Source: an uncultured Gilliamella sp. (GTDB lineage Bacteria > Pseudomonadota > Gammaproteobacteria > Enterobacterales > Enterobacteriaceae). Taken from it: a DNA stretch of 7,297 bases. The translations under genes were made by a program, and so were the position numbers. The stretch lies in assembly GCA_945291235.1 (NCBI GenBank), contig CALYQY010000100.1, positions 1 to 7,297 of the forward strand, written 5' to 3'. Of this stretch, positions 6,502 to 7,297 are shown piece after piece. Below the pieces are notes generated by a model, which was not told the DNA's origin, searched no databases, and worked only from the letters and a program-made list of their open reading frames with translations. Numbering within the stretch: position 1 is the first letter of the stretch; each line of letters starts with the position of its first letter.

Positions 6502-6515
6502 ATTAGTTTACTAGA
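6502..6515 (-). promoter_or_regulatory. Possible TrpR operator in the slt-trpR promoter
   Basis: ATTAGTTTACTAGA matches the trp operator core ACTAGTTAACTAGT at 11 of 14 positions (10 of 12 in CTAG-TTAA-CTAG). One half site CTAG is perfect and the other is TTAG, with correct 4-bp spacing. It lies 20-33 bp upstream of the slt start. A weak - strand -10 (TATGCT, complement of 6518-6523) directly precedes it, so a bound repressor would sit on the transcription start. A 9-of-12 match elsewhere in the window shows that A/T-rich background gives near hits. Confidence 0.5.
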
Positions 6516-6560
6516 TTAGCATATTTCACCATTGTTCGTCGATGAAAGAACTTAAGGTTT

Positions 6561-6585
6561 AATTCCCACTAAAATAGTCAACTAA
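6561..6585 (+). promoter_or_regulatory. iscR: Predicted IscR type 1 site (distal) upstream of iscR
   Basis: The right half AGTCAACTAA (6576-6585) matches the consensus AGTCRRSTAT at 9 of 10, the spacer AAAAT fits RWWWY at all positions, and the left half AATTCCCACT matches 6 of 10. It directly abuts the second site at 6586. It lies in the slt-iscR divergent region, about 80 bp from the slt start. Confidence 0.7.
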
Positions 6586-6610
6586 ATACTTGACTAAAAT
6601 TGAAGGATAT
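6586..6610 (+). promoter_or_regulatory. iscR: Predicted IscR type 1 site (proximal) covering the iscR -35
   Basis: The left half ATACTTGACT (6586-6595) matches the type 1 consensus at all 10 positions, the spacer AAAAT fits, and the right half TGAAGGATAT matches 6 of 10. It includes the promoter -35 TTGACT. Two type 1 sites in front of iscR is the arrangement known from E. coli, where [2Fe-2S]-IscR represses its own operon. Confidence 0.8.
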
Positions 6611-6617
6611 ATAAAAT
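6590..6617 (+). promoter_or_regulatory. iscR: iscRS promoter
   Basis: TTGACT (6590-6595) and TAAAAT (6612-6617) are separated by 16 bp, each matching the sigma70 consensus at 5 of 6. Expected start is near 6624, giving a leader of about 22 nt with the ribosome binding site AGGGGA (6633-6638). The -35 lies inside an IscR site. Confidence 0.7.
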
Positions 6618-6645
6618 ACCTTCCATATATAAAGGGGAATAAATA

Positions 6646-7095
6646 ATGAAATTGACATCAAAAGGGAGATATGCAGTAACTGCAATGTTGGATATTGCAT
6701 TACATTCTGGTTTAGGGCCCGTATCACTTGCAGATATCTCAGAACGTCAACAAATCTCACTTTCCTATCTTGAACAACTATTTGCCCGTTTACGTAAACA
6801 TGGTTTGGTCTCTAGTGTTCGGGGGCCGGGTGGTGGCTATGTGCTTAGTCGAAGCATGGATCAAATTGCGATTAGTTCAATTGTTAAAGCCGTCGATGAA
6901 ACGGTTCACGCAACAAAATGTTATGGTCATGATGGATGTCAAGGTGGCGTGAGATGTTTAACTCACACGTTGTGGAATGACCTAAGTGAACGTATCGATG
7001 AGTTTTTAACAAGTATCACTTTAAGCGAATTAGTCAATAATAAAGAAGTTAAAGAAGTGGCTAGTCGACAAAGCAATCTAATATCAATAAATTAA
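6646..7095 (+). CDS. iscR: Fe-S cluster regulator IscR (Rrf2 family)
   Basis: This 149-residue cytoplasmic regulator represses the isc operon when it carries a [2Fe-2S] cluster and, as apo-protein, controls genes with type 2 sites. The N-terminal winged helix (about 1-60) starts [18 protein letters not shown] and has the wing RGPGGGY at 59-65. The cluster ligands C92, C98, C104 and H107 are all present at exactly the E. coli positions (KCYGHDGC and RCLTHTLW). Glu43, which tunes type 1 versus type 2 DNA choice in E. coli IscR, is also kept (YLEQLF). The C-terminal tail after about residue 130 is variable. The start has AGGGGA 7 nt upstream. It is first in the isc operon, 42 bp before iscS, with two IscR sites in its own promoter. 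Confidence 0.97.
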   Translation: MKLTSKGRYAVTAMLDIALHSGLGPVSLADISERQQISLSYLEQLFARLRKHGLVSSVRGPGGGYVLSRSMDQIAISSIVKAVDETVHATKCYGHDGCQGGVRCLTHTLWNDLSERIDEFLTSITLSELVNNKEVKEVASRQSNLISIN

Positions 7096-7137
7096 GCAAT
7101 AAAATTTGTACACAGATTTTGTCATTGGGAGTATTTA

Positions 7138-7297
7138 ATGAAACTACCTATTTATATGGATTATGCAGCAACAACGCCTGTCGATCCTAGAGTTGCTGAA
7201 AAAATGATGCAGTATCTAACCTTGGATGGTATTTTCGGTAACCCCGCATCTCGTTCACATAAATTTGGTTGGCAAGCAGAAGAAGCGGTTGATATTG
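7138..7297 (+). CDS. iscS: Cysteine desulfurase IscS, N-terminal part (cut by window end)
   Basis: The first 53 codons match the IscS N terminus closely: [19 protein letters not shown], then [21 protein letters not shown]. IscS is a PLP-dependent cytoplasmic enzyme of about 404 residues that takes sulfur from L-cysteine as a persulfide. It passes this to IscU for Fe-S clusters and to TusA and ThiI for tRNA thiolation and thiamin. The PLP lysine and the active-site cysteine lie beyond the window. GGGAG (7127-7131) sets the start. The 42-bp gap from iscR holds no promoter or terminator that I can see, so it should be on the iscR transcript. Confidence 0.97.
   Translation, partial: MKLPIYMDYAATTPVDPRVAEKMMQYLTLDGIFGNPASRSHKFGWQAEEAVDI

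Noticed and set aside
6602..6623. GAAGG/CCTTC hairpin in the iscR leader as a riboswitch or attenuator
   Set aside because: It is a 5-bp stem with a 12-nt A/T loop, and its left arm lies in the promoter upstream of the expected start point, so it would not be in the RNA.

Overview
This AT-rich window reads as ordinary chromosomal DNA of a gammaproteobacterium. Every recognisable protein has its closest match, from memory, in the Escherichia coli / Pasteurellaceae type of gene set: GntX, NfuA, Rob, TrpR, Slt, IscR and IscS. The low GC and A/T-ending codons together with enterobacteria-like proteins would suit an insect-gut relative such as the Orbaceae (Gilliamella, Frischella, Orbus). That family guess is inference only.

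Layout: (1) The tail of an unidentified gene (1-98) and an A/T-rich gap lead to a secreted Sel1-repeat protein (252-854, +). (2) A strong bidirectional hairpin terminator (893-924) separates it from the convergent periplasmic cyclophilin gene ppiA (955-1518, -). (3) A roughly 310-bp divergent gap leads to gntX/comF-like (1829-2500, +) and nfuA (2600-3181, +), a pair that is also adjacent in E. coli, followed by a rob-like AraC-family regulator (3276-4190, +). (4) Convergent to rob lies the slt-trpR unit (6482 to 4252, -): a soluble lytic transglycosylase whose stop codon overlaps the trp repressor start. (5) Divergent from slt is the isc operon head: iscR (6646-7095, +) and the first 53 codons of iscS (7138 onward, cut by the window end).

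The regulatory layer is the most informative part. Two abutting IscR type 1 sites lie upstream of iscR, the second covering its -35 element. A further good type 1 site (one half perfect) lies on the -10/start region of nfuA. Two Fe-S biogenesis loci about 4 kb apart are therefore probably both repressed by [2Fe-2S]-IscR. A TrpR-operator-like palindrome lies just upstream of slt, where repression would also reach trpR through the overlapping genes and restore trp repressor autoregulation without a private trpR promoter.

I found no mobile element, CRISPR array, tRNA/rRNA gene or defence system, and no clearly undescribed system. The points worth a second look concern gene order, operator placement and an eight-G tract in nfuA next to its cluster-ligand cysteines.
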